The position numbers and the translations under genes were made by a program. Below, one piece after another: positions 41,323-50,562 of a stretch of DNA of 64,000 bases. Position 1 is the stretch's first letter; each line of letters opens with the position of its first letter. Origin of the DNA: Ruminococcus sp. (GTDB lineage: Bacteria > Bacillota > Clostridia > Oscillospirales > Ruminococcaceae); the NCBI GenBank assembly GCA_021201755.1, contig JAJQEI010000024.1:1-64000 (forward strand), written 5' to 3'. Below the pieces are notes generated by a model, which searched no databases, was not told the DNA's origin, and saw only the letters and a program-made list of their open reading frames with translations.

Positions 41323-43266
41323 ATGCGAAAAAGATTTCAATTTGTCGTAAGTGCTGCATTGTGTCTCTGGATCATCGTTTTCGGTCTTGTGTATTTCGCA
41401 GCAGAAAAGACACTCCAAATCGCTTCTGCAGAAAGCCTTTCGGCTGATACCATGCGAAACGAAATTCTGGAATCCCACGGGGATATCCAAGCTTGGATTA
41501 ACGATACATTGACGCCAAATGCGGGTGTTTCTTCAGAATGGTATGTTTTGACGCTGTGTCAATACGGAGATACAAATTCTTATGATTACGCCGCTTACCA
41601 AACCGCACTTCTGTCTTATCTCTATTCCCAAACAATTTCTTCCGCAACCTCTCGTCAAAAATATGCCCTCGTACTCATTGCATTGGGCAGTAGCGACAGC
41701 TATATTCAAACGGTGTTGGATGATTCTATCGGTCAACAGGGCGTTATGAGTTGGATTTATGGTCTGCATCTCCTAAACAATGGCTACGCCTCAAACGCCG
41801 GATATTCTATAGATAGCGTTACGAATACGCTTCTCTCTTTACAGCTCTCCGATGGTGGCTGGGCGATTACCGGCACTACGTCTAATGTAGACGTCACTGC
41901 AATGGCACTACAGGCACTTTCTCCGCAATACAATACAAATAGCAGCGTGACTACAGCGATAGATGCTGCACTCTTGCTCCTTTCAGAGCGACAGCTTTCT
42001 GACGGAGCCTTCTCGAGCTATGGCACAGACAATGCAGAAAGTACAGCACAGGTACTTATGGCACTATCCACTTTGGGAATCGATGCAATGACAGATTCTC
42101 GATTTTGTAAGGAAGGTAATATCTTTGACGGACTTCTCAAATATCGTGTCGGATATGGTACCTATGCACACACTGCAAATGGCTCTGCTGATGCCACTGC
42201 AACCGTACAAATATTTTATGCCTTAGTCGCTTATTGGCGTATGCAAAACGGCTGGGGCAGTTTTTACATCCTCGACAATCGCAATCCAGATGCACTTATC
42301 GAGGATGTCACTGCGGAAACGACTTTGCCGGCAATTACGACAGAAACAAATAGCAACAACACCCAAAAACAAAACAACACCGATTCTCTTTCCGATGCTG
42401 ACGCCGATGATTCGTCCAAATCAAACAATGGGACAAAAACAAAATCGACTACAACTGTATCCAAAAAATCCAATTCCACAACAAGTACGGAAATAAGAGA
42501 GACAACAGTTTCCGAAAAGACCACGGTCAGAAGCAGCGAAAACACGTATACATCTGAAGCATCAACCAAAACGACACAATATCACAAAACAGCTGCACAA
42601 ATAAATACAACTGGGACAACAACCAGTACGGAACAAGCGGCACTATCTGTAAGCGAAAACACAAATCATACAGAACAGAGCGGCTTGACGATACGACTAA
42701 TCGGCAGTGCCATCCTTCTTCTGTTGGCAGGGAGTATTTGCATATGGTTGATTCGTACACGTCACCGTCATGTACTGAATTTTTGCTTAGTCGGGGCAGG
42801 GACAATAGTACTTTTGCTTTTGGTGTGGCTGGTTCGTTTCCAATCGGCGGAAGAATACTATAATGATACAAATAATACAGGCAGCACAGATTCTTCTGAA
42901 ACAGACGGCACAGTTACCCTTACGATCAGTTGTCAGACAGTGGGCGCAGTAAACGACATGATTCCCGAAAACGGCTATATTCTGGAGGAAACAGTCTTTC
43001 CATTCACAGAAGGAGATACGGTTTATGATATACTCCTTATCGCAGCAAAGGAAAATAAAATTCTTATTGATAATACCGGCAGTAAAGGACAAGCTTATAT
43101 TGCCGGAATCCAATCGCTCTATGAATTTGATTATGGCGATTTGTCCGGCTGGTTATACTACGTCAACGGTGAAACACCATCTGTAGGTTGTGAAGCCTAT
43201 ATTCTCAATGACGGAGACGATATTGTTTGGCAGTATACCTGCGACATGGGCAAGGATCTGGAGTGA
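41323..43266 (+). CDS. membrane/extracellular prenyltransferase-like alpha-alpha barrel plus C-terminal DUF4430-like domain
   Basis: LLSLQLSDGGWAITGTTSNVDVTAMALQAL, SERQLSDGAFSSYGTDNAESTAQVLMALSTLGI repeats; Ser/Thr linker; two TMs; GDLSGWLYYVNGETPSVGCEAYILNDGDDIVWQYTCDMGKDL. Confidence 0.75.
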   Translation: MRKRFQFVVSAALCLWIIVFGLVYFAAEKTLQIASAESLSADTMRNEILESHGDIQAWINDTLTPNAGVSSEWYVLTLCQYGDTNSYDYAAYQTALLSYLYSQTISSATSRQKYALVLIALGSSDSYIQTVLDDSIGQQGVMSWIYGLHLLNNGYASNAGYSIDSVTNTLLSLQLSDGGWAITGTTSNVDVTAMALQALSPQYNTNSSVTTAIDAALLLLSERQLSDGAFSSYGTDNAESTAQVLMALSTLGIDAMTDSRFCKEGNIFDGLLKYRVGYGTYAHTANGSADATATVQIFYALVAYWRMQNGWGSFYILDNRNPDALIEDVTAETTLPAITTETNSNNTQKQNNTDSLSDADADDSSKSNNGTKTKSTTTVSKKSNSTTSTEIRETTVSEKTTVRSSENTYTSEASTKTTQYHKTAAQINTTGTTTSTEQAALSVSENTNHTEQSGLTIRLIGSAILLLLAGSICIWLIRTRHRHVLNFCLVGAGTIVLLLLVWLVRFQSAEEYYNDTNNTGSTDSSETDGTVTLTISCQTVGAVNDMIPENGYILEETVFPFTEGDTVYDILLIAAKENKILIDNTGSKGQAYIAGIQSLYEFDYGDLSGWLYYVNGETPSVGCEAYILNDGDDIVWQYTCDMGKDLE

Positions 43267-43272
43267 TACACA

Positions 43273-44112
43273 ATGGACAAATGCAATCCTATCACAGTTA
43301 CTATCTGGTTTCTGACGGTTATCACAATTACGATGTTTAGTACAAATCCCATCATCAATAGTCTTTCCTTTTTGGCAGCAGTACTTTTTTCCCTTTTCCG
43401 AAGGGATATAAAAACCAAGCGCACACACCTCTACTTTATGATATTGCTGTTCATACTTACGCTGGTGAATCCTTTGGTTTCCCGTCAAGGTGCTACCGTT
43501 CTCTTTTTTGTCGGTGACAAGCCGATGACATTAGAAGCGTTAATTTACGGCTTTTTTGCAGCTCTGATGTTGGTTGGAACGCTCTATTGGTTTCGATCCT
43601 ACACAGAAATCATGTCCAGCGAAAAGCTGCTCTACCTGTTTGGTAAGCTTTCTTCACGTCTTTCTCTAATTTTGTCCATGAGCTTACGCTATGTTCCGCT
43701 GTTTTGCCGGAAAGCAAAGGAAATCGACAAAATGCAGCGTACACTAGGACTTTATGCGGATGAAAATGTGTTACGGAATCTACTGGCGAAGTGCCGTGTA
43801 TGTACCATTTTATTCACCTGGGCACTGGAAAACGGCATCTGGACGGCAGACAGCATGACGGCAAGAGGGTACGGCATGGGGCGACGTACGCATTTTTCTA
43901 TGATGAAAATGCACATCAGCGACTGGTTGCTCTGTTTTTTTTGTTTGCTGCTATGGGGAATCACGCTTTATGGTATGCCTGTATGTACTTATTATCCGCA
44001 GTTTACGATGCCACTGCTTTCAAGATGGAGTGGATTAAGCTATTTGTCCTTTGGTATGCTGCTGCTGTTACCGTTTCTCTTAGAAACGGTACAACGATTC
44101 AAAAGCCGATAA
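43273..44112 (+). CDS. ECF transporter T component (EcfT-like)
   Basis: Multi-TM, SLRYVPLFCRKAKEIDKMQRTLG, AWALENGIWTADSMTARGYGMGRRT (EcfT ARG motif). Confidence 0.85.
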   Translation: MDKCNPITVTIWFLTVITITMFSTNPIINSLSFLAAVLFSLFRRDIKTKRTHLYFMILLFILTLVNPLVSRQGATVLFFVGDKPMTLEALIYGFFAALMLVGTLYWFRSYTEIMSSEKLLYLFGKLSSRLSLILSMSLRYVPLFCRKAKEIDKMQRTLGLYADENVLRNLLAKCRVCTILFTWALENGIWTADSMTARGYGMGRRTHFSMMKMHISDWLLCFFCLLLWGITLYGMPVCTYYPQFTMPLLSRWSGLSYLSFGMLLLLPFLLETVQRFKSR

Positions 44113-44147
44113 ATTAATCATAATCAATCGATAAAAGGAATGAAGAT

Positions 44148-45785
44148 ATGATGTGTGAATATTTATCCATCGACAAACTGAGGTTTACCTATCCACAAGC
44201 AAAAACACCGGCATTGCAAAACATCTCTTTTTCCGTACCACAAGGCGCATTTGTTACAATCTGTGGCAGTACAGGCAGTGGGAAAACAACGCTTCTCCGA
44301 CTGTTGAAGCCAGAACTTTCGCCACTGGGAGAAACCCAAGGACAAATTCACCTCCGTGACATTCCACAAGAGAAATGGACATTAAAGCAAAGCACTGCCA
44401 TTGGATATGTGATGCAAAAACCGGAACAACAAATCGTGACGGATACCGTATGGCATGAACTTGCGTTCGGTTTGGAAAACCTGCATTTATCTCAGCAGAC
44501 AATTGCAGCACGAATCGCTGAAACAGCTACTTATTTTGGCATGACTGCGCTCTTTGACCAACGCACGGATACGCTCTCCGGTGGACAAAAGCAACTGTTA
44601 AATCTGGCAGGAGTTATGGCAATGCGACCGGAAATTCTCATTTTGGATGAACCAACAGCACAACTTGACCCTATTGCAGCATCCGAATTTCTTGCTATGC
44701 TGGAACGACTTCATCGGGATTTATCTCTGACAATCCTGATCTCAGAACACTGTTTAGAAGAGATTCTCCCTCTTTCTACACATATGTTAATTCTGGAAAG
44801 CGGTTCTCTTCTCGCATATGACACACCCAAAAATGCCGTAAAAGCCATAAACAAAGTACAGACCGAAAAGCTAATGCATATTATGCCGACAGCTGCTCGT
44901 TTTTCCGCCTTGCTGGGAAATACTACAGAAGATATTCCTTTGTCCATTGCAGAGGGACACTGTCTGACAGAACGGTATCAAAACACAATAAAAAAACCGC
45001 CGGAGAGACTGCTGCCATCTTGTGAAAAAGCAGTACTCGAAATGAAGCACGTTTCTTACCGCTATGATTCCCATGCACAAGACGTACTCCATGATGTAAA
45101 CCTCACGGTACATGAAGGCGAAATCGTTGCTCTGCTCGGAAGCAACGCCGCAGGAAAAACAACGCTTCTGGAAACGGCTGCAAAGCTTCATAAACCACGC
45201 AGTGGAAAAATACGAGTTTTTAGAAAAAAACTTAATGTGATACCTGATACAGTGCTTTATCACAATGGTCTTGCACTATTGCCGCAAGACGTACAAACAA
45301 TTTTCTTGAGAGATACGGTAGAGGAAGAGCTAAGCGGTGGAGAAGCTCCATTTGATTGGGACTGGAAAAAATACGACTCGCAGCATCCTTACGATCTCTC
45401 CGGCGGAGAGCAGCAAATGCTAGCACTTGCAAAAGTTCTGCAATGTCATCCGAAGTTGCTTTTACTTGACGAACCAACCAAGGGGATGGACGCCGACCTG
45501 AAAGTCATGTTGGCTGGGGTGTTACAAGAATTGAGACGATCTGGCGTCGCCATTTTGTTTACAACACATGACACCGACTTTGCCGCCTGTGCAGATCGTT
45601 GTTCCCTTTGTTTTCGGGGACAGATTGTCTGCTGTATGGAAACCGCCGCTTTTATGAACGAGAACCAGTTCTATACGACCAGTGCCAGCCGCATGACAAA
45701 AGGATTATATGAAAATGTTGTGACAGTCGAAGAAGCAGTAGCACTGTGTCAGCAAAACGGTCTTAAAAATTACGTACACCTCTAA
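44148..45785 (+). CDS. ECF transporter dual ATPase (fused A-A')
   Basis: Two NBDs: GSTGSGKTTLLRLL / LSGGQKQLLNLAG / LILDEPTAQLDP and GSNAAGKTTLLETA / LSGGEQQMLALAK / LLLDEPTKGMD. Confidence 0.92.
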   Translation: MMCEYLSIDKLRFTYPQAKTPALQNISFSVPQGAFVTICGSTGSGKTTLLRLLKPELSPLGETQGQIHLRDIPQEKWTLKQSTAIGYVMQKPEQQIVTDTVWHELAFGLENLHLSQQTIAARIAETATYFGMTALFDQRTDTLSGGQKQLLNLAGVMAMRPEILILDEPTAQLDPIAASEFLAMLERLHRDLSLTILISEHCLEEILPLSTHMLILESGSLLAYDTPKNAVKAINKVQTEKLMHIMPTAARFSALLGNTTEDIPLSIAEGHCLTERYQNTIKKPPERLLPSCEKAVLEMKHVSYRYDSHAQDVLHDVNLTVHEGEIVALLGSNAAGKTTLLETAAKLHKPRSGKIRVFRKKLNVIPDTVLYHNGLALLPQDVQTIFLRDTVEEELSGGEAPFDWDWKKYDSQHPYDLSGGEQQMLALAKVLQCHPKLLLLDEPTKGMDADLKVMLAGVLQELRRSGVAILFTTHDTDFAACADRCSLCFRGQIVCCMETAAFMNENQFYTTSASRMTKGLYENVVTVEEAVALCQQNGLKNYVHL

Positions 45786-45807
45786 AATTAAAACGGAGGC
45801 TATCATT

Positions 45808-46515
45808 TTGAAATTACGGAAATTGACTCCTCGAAAACAACGTATACACCAAATAGCACGCCGTCTGCTCAAATGGGCGATTCCTTTTGTAGCCGTTCCC
45901 GCATTGGTAATGGTCAGTGCTTTGGTTTTTGTGGATAAACAATACTTATTGCTTTCCTTTGGAATCGCACTTCTGTCCTTGATCCTGTTCTGGTGTGGCT
46001 ATGAACGGAGAATCACCGGTTCCAGACGAATGGTTCTGGCAGCGATCATGACAGCACTGTGTGTCGTAGGACGTCTGATTCCCTTATGTAAGCCAGTATC
46101 GTCTCTTGTGATTTTGACGGGAATTTATCTGGGACGTGAAACCGGTTTTCTAGTGGGAGCATTGTGTGCCTTATTTTCCAATTTTTATTTTGGACAAGGA
46201 CCGTGGACACCGTTTCAAATGCTCGCCTGGGGCATGGTTGGACTATTGGCGGGAATCCTTTCAAAGCCATTACACCATCGACCGTTTTTGCTGCTTTATG
46301 GAGCAATTTCGGGAGTTTTTTTTTCAGGGGTTATGGACGTCTGGACTGTTCTGTGGTATAACGGTACATTTTCCATTCCACTCTATGGTGCTGCAATGAT
46401 AACGGCACTCCCCTTTACGATACTATATGCCGTATCAAATGTTCTATATCTATTGCTCCTCGCCAGACCATTTGGAAAAAAATTAGAACGGATTATTTTA
46501 CATTATAGAATTTAA
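45808..46515 (+). CDS. ECF transporter S component (substrate unknown)
   Basis: Multi-TM; FYFGQGPWTPFQMLAWGMVGLLAG; directly follows A and T components. Confidence 0.8.
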   Translation: MKLRKLTPRKQRIHQIARRLLKWAIPFVAVPALVMVSALVFVDKQYLLLSFGIALLSLILFWCGYERRITGSRRMVLAAIMTALCVVGRLIPLCKPVSSLVILTGIYLGRETGFLVGALCALFSNFYFGQGPWTPFQMLAWGMVGLLAGILSKPLHHRPFLLLYGAISGVFFSGVMDVWTVLWYNGTFSIPLYGAAMITALPFTILYAVSNVLYLLLLARPFGKKLERIILHYRI

Positions 46516-46622
46516 GAGAATTAAAAATTTCGTACAGAAAAGCTCCCCTGCGAACGCTGGGCGGACTGGAAGAATGAGAATGAAGAATAAAAATTCTGCA
46601 TTCTTATTTTTTTCAAAAACAC

Positions 46623-46651
46623 TTGACAAACAGATAGAAAAGTGATATAAT
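46623..46651 (+). promoter_or_regulatory. consensus promoter upstream of rep-like gene
   Basis: TTGACA-17-TATAAT. Confidence 0.65.
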
Positions 46652-46663
46652 ATAATAAACAAT

Positions 46664-46713
46664 AGAAAATACACTACAAAAAATAATGAAATACACGCTG
46701 TTTTGTATTTTCT
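46664..46713 (+). repeat. inverted repeat in 5' leader of rep-like gene
   Basis: AGAAAATACA (46664-46673) / TGTATTTTCT (46704-46713). Confidence 0.6.
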
Positions 46714-46815
46714 AAGCTAAGTATATTATATCAGACCATGAGGAATTTGTCAAGGTGTTTTTCTCCTTAGACATAAAAGTTTACAATTTTTTTTTAACAA
46801 AAAAGGAAGTGAAAA

Positions 46816-47589
46816 ATGAAAATCGGTTTTACAAAAATGGATAACGGCTTTTTAGAAGCGTTATACAGTGGAGAGATGGATTTGAGCTGCTGTGATATGA
46901 GAATTCTCTTGTGTATTTTACGCAATACGGTCGGGTACCAAAAGAAGTCACTGTCTATCTCTGCAAAAGAGATTGCAGAAAGGACGAACATGACACAGCG
47001 GCAAGCACAAAAAGCAATTGCAAAATTGTGTGGACGTGGCTTCTTAAGACTCATTAGCACAAAGAGCAAAGCGAATACATACGAGATTGATAAAGCCGAA
47101 TTCACTAGTGCAGCAAGCTACGAACAAAAATTTGTATGTGATATGAACTACAGTTCGCAAGAAATACGAACAAAAGTTCATAAGGATTACGAACCAGAAT
47201 TCGTAAAAGATACGAACTATAGTTCACAGGATACTATTATAAAGAAAAATAAAAGAAACTCTCTCAAAGAAAGCGGAGAGAGAGAGCTTTTTATTCCCGT
47301 TTGGTTTGAGGATGTTTGGAGCGAGTACCCTCAGCGAGTTGGCAAGGGGAAATTGACAACTGAAGATTTTATCGAGCTGGACAAGCACGGGCTTTCTAGT
47401 GTGATGCACGCCGTGGAGCGTTACAAGCGTGACCACGAGGAACAGGGTAAAAGCTTCTGGCACGACAGAAACAACTTTTTCAAACGGGATGGAATTTATG
47501 TGGACTACCTAGACGAGAACTACACGGGAGAACCGCTTGAAAATGATGAAAACGTTTACGACACTAACGGGGAGGTATTCGAAAAATGA
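46816..47589 (+). CDS. replication protein O-like / phage-plasmid replication initiator-like protein
   Basis: KMDNGFLEALYSGEMDLSCCDMRILLCILRNTVGYQKKSLSISAKEIAERTNMTQRQAQKAIAKLCGRGFLRL winged-helix N-terminus. Confidence 0.65.
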   Translation: MKIGFTKMDNGFLEALYSGEMDLSCCDMRILLCILRNTVGYQKKSLSISAKEIAERTNMTQRQAQKAIAKLCGRGFLRLISTKSKANTYEIDKAEFTSAASYEQKFVCDMNYSSQEIRTKVHKDYEPEFVKDTNYSSQDTIIKKNKRNSLKESGERELFIPVWFEDVWSEYPQRVGKGKLTTEDFIELDKHGLSSVMHAVERYKRDHEEQGKSFWHDRNNFFKRDGIYVDYLDENYTGEPLENDENVYDTNGEVFEK

Positions 47590-47633
47590 TTCAATTTAGC
47601 GAAAAGGGAATTCGGCAAAACGCAAAAGGAGGT

Positions 47634-47748
47634 ATGATGGATAAAAATTGATAAAGGGCAAGTACAACAAGCGTTAGAGCTGCTACATAATGGGGAATCG
47701 GATTTGTTTGAAGTTCGAGCACTATTACAAAGCGTTTATGAAAATTAA
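47634..47748 (+). pseudogene. frameshifted small ORF (MMDK[I]DKGQVQQALELLHNGESDLFEVRALLQSVYEN if one A is removed from A5 at 47643-47647)
   Basis: AAAGGAGG RBS, ATG ATG GAT AAA AAT TGA; alternate frame open to TAA at 47746-47748. Confidence 0.45.
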
Positions 47749-47775
47749 TTTCTGTGGAAAACCCGATCCCCCCTC

Positions 47776-47804
47776 TTGACAATTTCTGAAAAACTTGCTA
47801 TAAT
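47776..47804 (+). promoter_or_regulatory. promoter of rnpB
   Basis: TTGACA-17-TATAAT. Confidence 0.8.
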
Positions 47805-47812
47805 AAATAATC

Positions 47813-48157
47813 GAATGAGCAGACTGGGTGATAGCGCAGAAAAAACTGTGAGGAAAGTCCGAGCATCGCAGGGTAGAATAGCTGCTAACGGCAGCCGGGG
47901 GTGACCCTAGAGCAAGTGCAACAGAGAGATACCGCCGCTTTTGCGGTAAGGGTGGAAAGGTGCGGTAAGAGCGCACCAGAGTATGGGAGACTATACTGCT
48001 ATGTAAACCTTATTCGATGCAACGCCTATTGGTACACATTGTCATAACACTTGCCCGGTGGACAATCGTGTAATGGCGGCTTGAACTGCGAGGTGACTCG
48101 CAGGCTAGATAAATTATCACACACGACAGAACTCGGCTTATAGGTCTGGTCATCAGA
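47813..48157 (+). ncRNA. rnpB: RNase P RNA (bacterial class A)
   Basis: GAGGAAAGTCCGAGC, AACGGCAGCCGGGGGTGACCC, GCAAGTGCAACAGAGAGATACCGCC, GGTAAGGGTGGAAAGGTGCGGTAAGAGCGCACC, ACAGAACTCGGCTTATAGGTCTG. Confidence 0.93.
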
Positions 48158-48195
48158 AATTAGAAATTCCAGCTTCTGAGAAGGAGGTCAATCAG

Positions 48196-50517
48196 ATGGA
48201 TGCAGAAACCACGCTTTGGTATGAAAAACCGGCAGAAGATTTTGACCATGCGCTGCCAATCGGAAATGGCAGAATTGGTGCGATGGTGTTCGGTGGTACG
48301 TCAGATGAAACATTTCAACTGAACGAAGATTCTATCTGGTCTGGTGGAAAACGAAACCGAAACAACCCAGATTCCAGAGAGGGACTGGCAGAAATTCGCA
48401 CGCTCCTAAAAGCGGAAAATATCGAAGCGGCAGAAAAAATCGCATTTGAAAAAATGCAGGGCGTCACGCCGAACTGCCGTCATTATATGCCGTTGGGCAA
48501 TTTGCATTTACACATGGATTTCAGCGGAAAGGCAAAAAAATATCAGCGCAGCTTAGATTTGGAACGTGCGCTGTCTTCTGTACGCTTTACAGCAGATGAT
48601 ATTACCTTTGAACGAGAATCGTTCGTTTCTGAACCGGATCAGGTACTCGTCATTCATGTAGAATCCAGCGAGAGAGAAAAAATAAATATACGAGCTTCCA
48701 TTGACGGAAGAGATGACTATTACGATGACTGCCGTCCGGCGAGTGGATATGACAATACGATTTTATACATCGGTGGTACAGGCAGCCGTGATGGAATCTT
48801 TTTCGCCGCTGCTTTGACTGCCAGAACAGAGGGCGGTTCCATACGAACGCTGGGCGGACTGCTGGAAATTAAAAATGCCGATGTGGTAACCATTTTCTTA
48901 AGTGTGGATACGAGTTTTTATCACGGCGATCCATACGAAAACGTTGCGCTGTCAGACGTTTCTTATGCAGCAGAATGCAGCTATGAAGAGCTTCTGTATC
49001 GCCACCTAAACGACTATCAGGAAAAATTCTATCGGGTACATTTCACCCTACCGGACAACAGCGAGGGGGGAAGCGAACTCCCTACGGATCAGCGGCTCCT
49101 GCGTTTACGAGGTGACGAGGGCGATCACAAGGAGTGTAAGCTGCAAATTTATGACAATAAGCTAGCAGTACTCTATTTCAATTATGGTCGCTATTTAATG
49201 TTATCCGGCAGCCGCCCAAATACACAGCCTCTAAACCTACAGGGGATCTGGAATCAGGATATGTGGCCGGCGTGGGGCAGCCGCTATACCGTTAATATCA
49301 ACACGCAAATGAATTATTGGCCTGCAGAGGTATGCAATTTATCCGAATGTCATTTGCCCTTGTTCGACTTAATTGAACGAATGCGACCTGCTGGTCGGGA
49401 AACCGCACAGGCAATGTATGGCTGCCGTGGCTTTGTCTGCCATCACAATACAGACATCTGGGGCGATACCGCACCGCAGGATTTGTGGATGCCTGCAACC
49501 ATCTGGCCAATGGGTGCTGCATGGCTGTGTTTACATATTTTTGAACATTATCAATTCACGCAAGATCTGACGTTTTTAAATAATCACTACGAAGCAATGC
49601 GAGAAGCAGCACTCTTTTTTATAGATTATCTCATTGAAAATGATGCAGGAGAGCTTGTTACCTGTCCATCTGTTTCGCCGGAAAATACGTATCAGACGGA
49701 AAATGGCACCAAGGGCAGTCTATGTATGGGGCCGACAATGGATACAGAAATTATCACGGTTTTATTCCAAAACATCATCGAAAGCAGTAGATTATTACAG
49801 CGTGACGAGGCATTTGCAGCAATTCTGACGGAAAAACTGGAAAAGCTGCCAAAGCTAAAAATCGGTCGATATGGGCAGATTCAAGAATGGGCAAAAGACT
49901 ATGACGAAGTGGAAATCGGACATCGCCATATTTCACACTTATTCGCACTTTATCCGGCAGATTTGATTACCCCATATCATACACCAGAACTTGGAAAGGC
50001 GGCACGAGCAACGCTCATTCGCCGCCTGGTACACGGCGGAGGTCACACCGGCTGGAGTCGGGCATGGATTATCAATATGTGGGCCAGACTTCTGGACGGT
50101 GGCATGGCATACGAAAATTTACAGCAGCTGCTCACCTGGTCGACAAACCCAAACCTGCTTGACTCTCACCCACCATTCCAGATTGATGGAAACTTCGGCG
50201 GAACAGCCGCTATTGCAGAATGTCTGCTGCAAAGTCATCGAGGGGAAATTTCACTCCTACCGGCTTTGCCAGAACCGTGGGATGAGGGCAGCATTTGCGG
50301 CTTGCGTGCCCGTGGAGGCTTCGAGATAGATATTTTCTGGAAAGCAGGCAAGTTGGAATCGGCAAATATTCGTTCAATCGCTGGAAAGCCCTGTGCTGTA
50401 CGTGCAAATACCGTTATCAGCGTTAGCTGCGAAGACGGCAGCGTAGATGCACAAATGAACGGTGCGCTGCTGACCTTCGAAACAAAAAAGGGAAAATCAT
50501 ACCACATTCAAGCGTAA
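48196..50517 (+). CDS. GH95 family alpha-L-fucosidase/galactosidase (no signal peptide)
   Basis: [87 protein letters not shown]. Confidence 0.92.
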   Translation: MDAETTLWYEKPAEDFDHALPIGNGRIGAMVFGGTSDETFQLNEDSIWSGGKRNRNNPDSREGLAEIRTLLKAENIEAAEKIAFEKMQGVTPNCRHYMPLGNLHLHMDFSGKAKKYQRSLDLERALSSVRFTADDITFERESFVSEPDQVLVIHVESSEREKINIRASIDGRDDYYDDCRPASGYDNTILYIGGTGSRDGIFFAAALTARTEGGSIRTLGGLLEIKNADVVTIFLSVDTSFYHGDPYENVALSDVSYAAECSYEELLYRHLNDYQEKFYRVHFTLPDNSEGGSELPTDQRLLRLRGDEGDHKECKLQIYDNKLAVLYFNYGRYLMLSGSRPNTQPLNLQGIWNQDMWPAWGSRYTVNINTQMNYWPAEVCNLSECHLPLFDLIERMRPAGRETAQAMYGCRGFVCHHNTDIWGDTAPQDLWMPATIWPMGAAWLCLHIFEHYQFTQDLTFLNNHYEAMREAALFFIDYLIENDAGELVTCPSVSPENTYQTENGTKGSLCMGPTMDTEIITVLFQNIIESSRLLQRDEAFAAILTEKLEKLPKLKIGRYGQIQEWAKDYDEVEIGHRHISHLFALYPADLITPYHTPELGKAARATLIRRLVHGGGHTGWSRAWIINMWARLLDGGMAYENLQQLLTWSTNPNLLDSHPPFQIDGNFGGTAAIAECLLQSHRGEISLLPALPEPWDEGSICGLRARGGFEIDIFWKAGKLESANIRSIAGKPCAVRANTVISVSCEDGSVDAQMNGALLTFETKKGKSYHIQA

Positions 50518-50562
50518 AGAAATGAAATGAAAAGCTTGCAAATACAGGAAGGCAAATGATTT

